Source: Saccoglossus kowalevskii
Lineage: Eukaryota > Hemichordata > Enteropneusta > Harrimaniidae
Assembly (NCBI RefSeq): GCF_000003605.2
Contig: NW_003151753.1
Coordinates: 542,926-559,999 of the forward strand
Length of the DNA stretch: 17,074 nucleotides
Direction: 5' to 3'
Shown here: one piece after another, positions 16,764 through 17,074 of the stretch
Layout: each line of letters starts with the position of its first letter
How positions within the stretch are numbered: the stretch's first letter is position 1
Position numbers and translations under genes: made by a program
Notes under the pieces: generated by a model
What the model saw: the letters and a program-made list of their open reading frames with translations, nothing else
Databases searched by the model: none
What the model was told of the DNA's origin: nothing

Positions 16764-17074
16764 GATTTTTAGCCAAGAACGGGGTCAACAATAAAGTTTT
16801 ATTTGTTAAAAACGAACGCGTTTGATTTATTTAAATAGTGTGTTACGGTAGTTCTCTTTTTGGAGTGTGTGGTGGCCCTGAAAAAGGTCGTTTCGTTTGT
16901 ATTTTTACGTAAAAACTCATTGGAACTTAACGACGTAAGATGAACCACGCAGCATGTGGCGCACACGTTCTGCTTTCTCTTCATTCACGATGAATCCATG
17001 GTGAGTGGTTTGAAGCACTTAGCTTTGGTTTCAAAACGTAGCACTTCGCTGACTGTGAATCCATAATGGGAGCT
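16764..17074 (+). promoter_or_regulatory. CpG-enriched segment, possible promoter and first exon
   Basis: About 15 CpG occur in 310 bp (aacgaacgcg, ggtcgtttcg, aacgacg, ggcgcacacg). Near its right end an ATG with A at -3 (16990) is followed by AAT CCA and the strong donor TG|GTGAGT (GT at 17001-17002), so a very short first coding exon is possible for a gene running off the window. The minus-strand open frame 16799-16984 has no recognisable domain. The evidence is thin. Confidence 0.2.

Noticed and set aside
1-17074. tRNA, rRNA or other standard RNA genes.
   Set aside because: No cloverleaf with correctly spaced A and B boxes and no rRNA-like sequence was seen on either strand by eye; a covariance-model scan was not possible.

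Overview
The window is nuclear DNA from an animal, most likely a marine lophotrochozoan and probably a mollusc. It is AT-rich by eye (roughly two thirds A+T), lacks compact genes, and carries many splice-like and polyadenylation-like signals. It is crowded with short tandem and inverted repeats. The 8-bp palindrome TACATGTA occurs about 12 times, and the repeat families (GCGCCC foldbacks, AAAATGGCCA palindromes, 'gacttcttcttgaaaac' arrays) look like those of marine invertebrate genomes. The taxon call is inference from texture, because no host gene is complete enough to place it.

Layout: 1-2240 is AT-rich intergenic DNA with a GC-rich foldback (88-178), two further inverted-repeat structures (690-780, 1221-1456) and a 35-bp duplication. 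2241-3431 holds two arrays of a 157-bp unit, both ending at the same 17-bp sequence. 3432-9860 is mostly featureless AT-rich DNA. It contains two very tentative small exons (6126-6156 and 7712-7773, compatible in splice phase) and a fresh 93-bp triplication (6448-6728). 9862-10785 is a minisatellite of about 30 units with a higher-order pattern. It abuts a 400-bp CpG-enriched, promoter-like segment (10790-11190). 11640-14190 is an old family of about 440-bp units centred on ATGGCC palindromes.

The only recognisable protein-coding material is mobile. At 14398-15356 on the plus strand lies a tyrosine recombinase (YR) pseudogene of the Crypton/DIRS/Ngaro-type eukaryotic class. It has an N-terminal core-binding part and a catalytic domain with the R, HxxR, R/W and Y residues all present, but three frameshifts break the linker between them. 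A 3' splice-site-like sequence precedes it, and an AATAAA signal and two inverted-repeat structures follow it. At 15967-16468 on the minus strand is a previously unmarked, decayed piece of a non-LTR retrotransposon (the linker between endonuclease and reverse transcriptase), with five stops and a frameshift. A second GCGCCC foldback (16681-16763), inverted relative to the one at the left edge, and a CpG-rich promoter-like segment close the window.

Nothing here forms an operon or a working pathway. The strongest candidate for something undescribed is the YR element with its structured 3' region. The rest is a well-preserved cross-section of repeat birth and decay.
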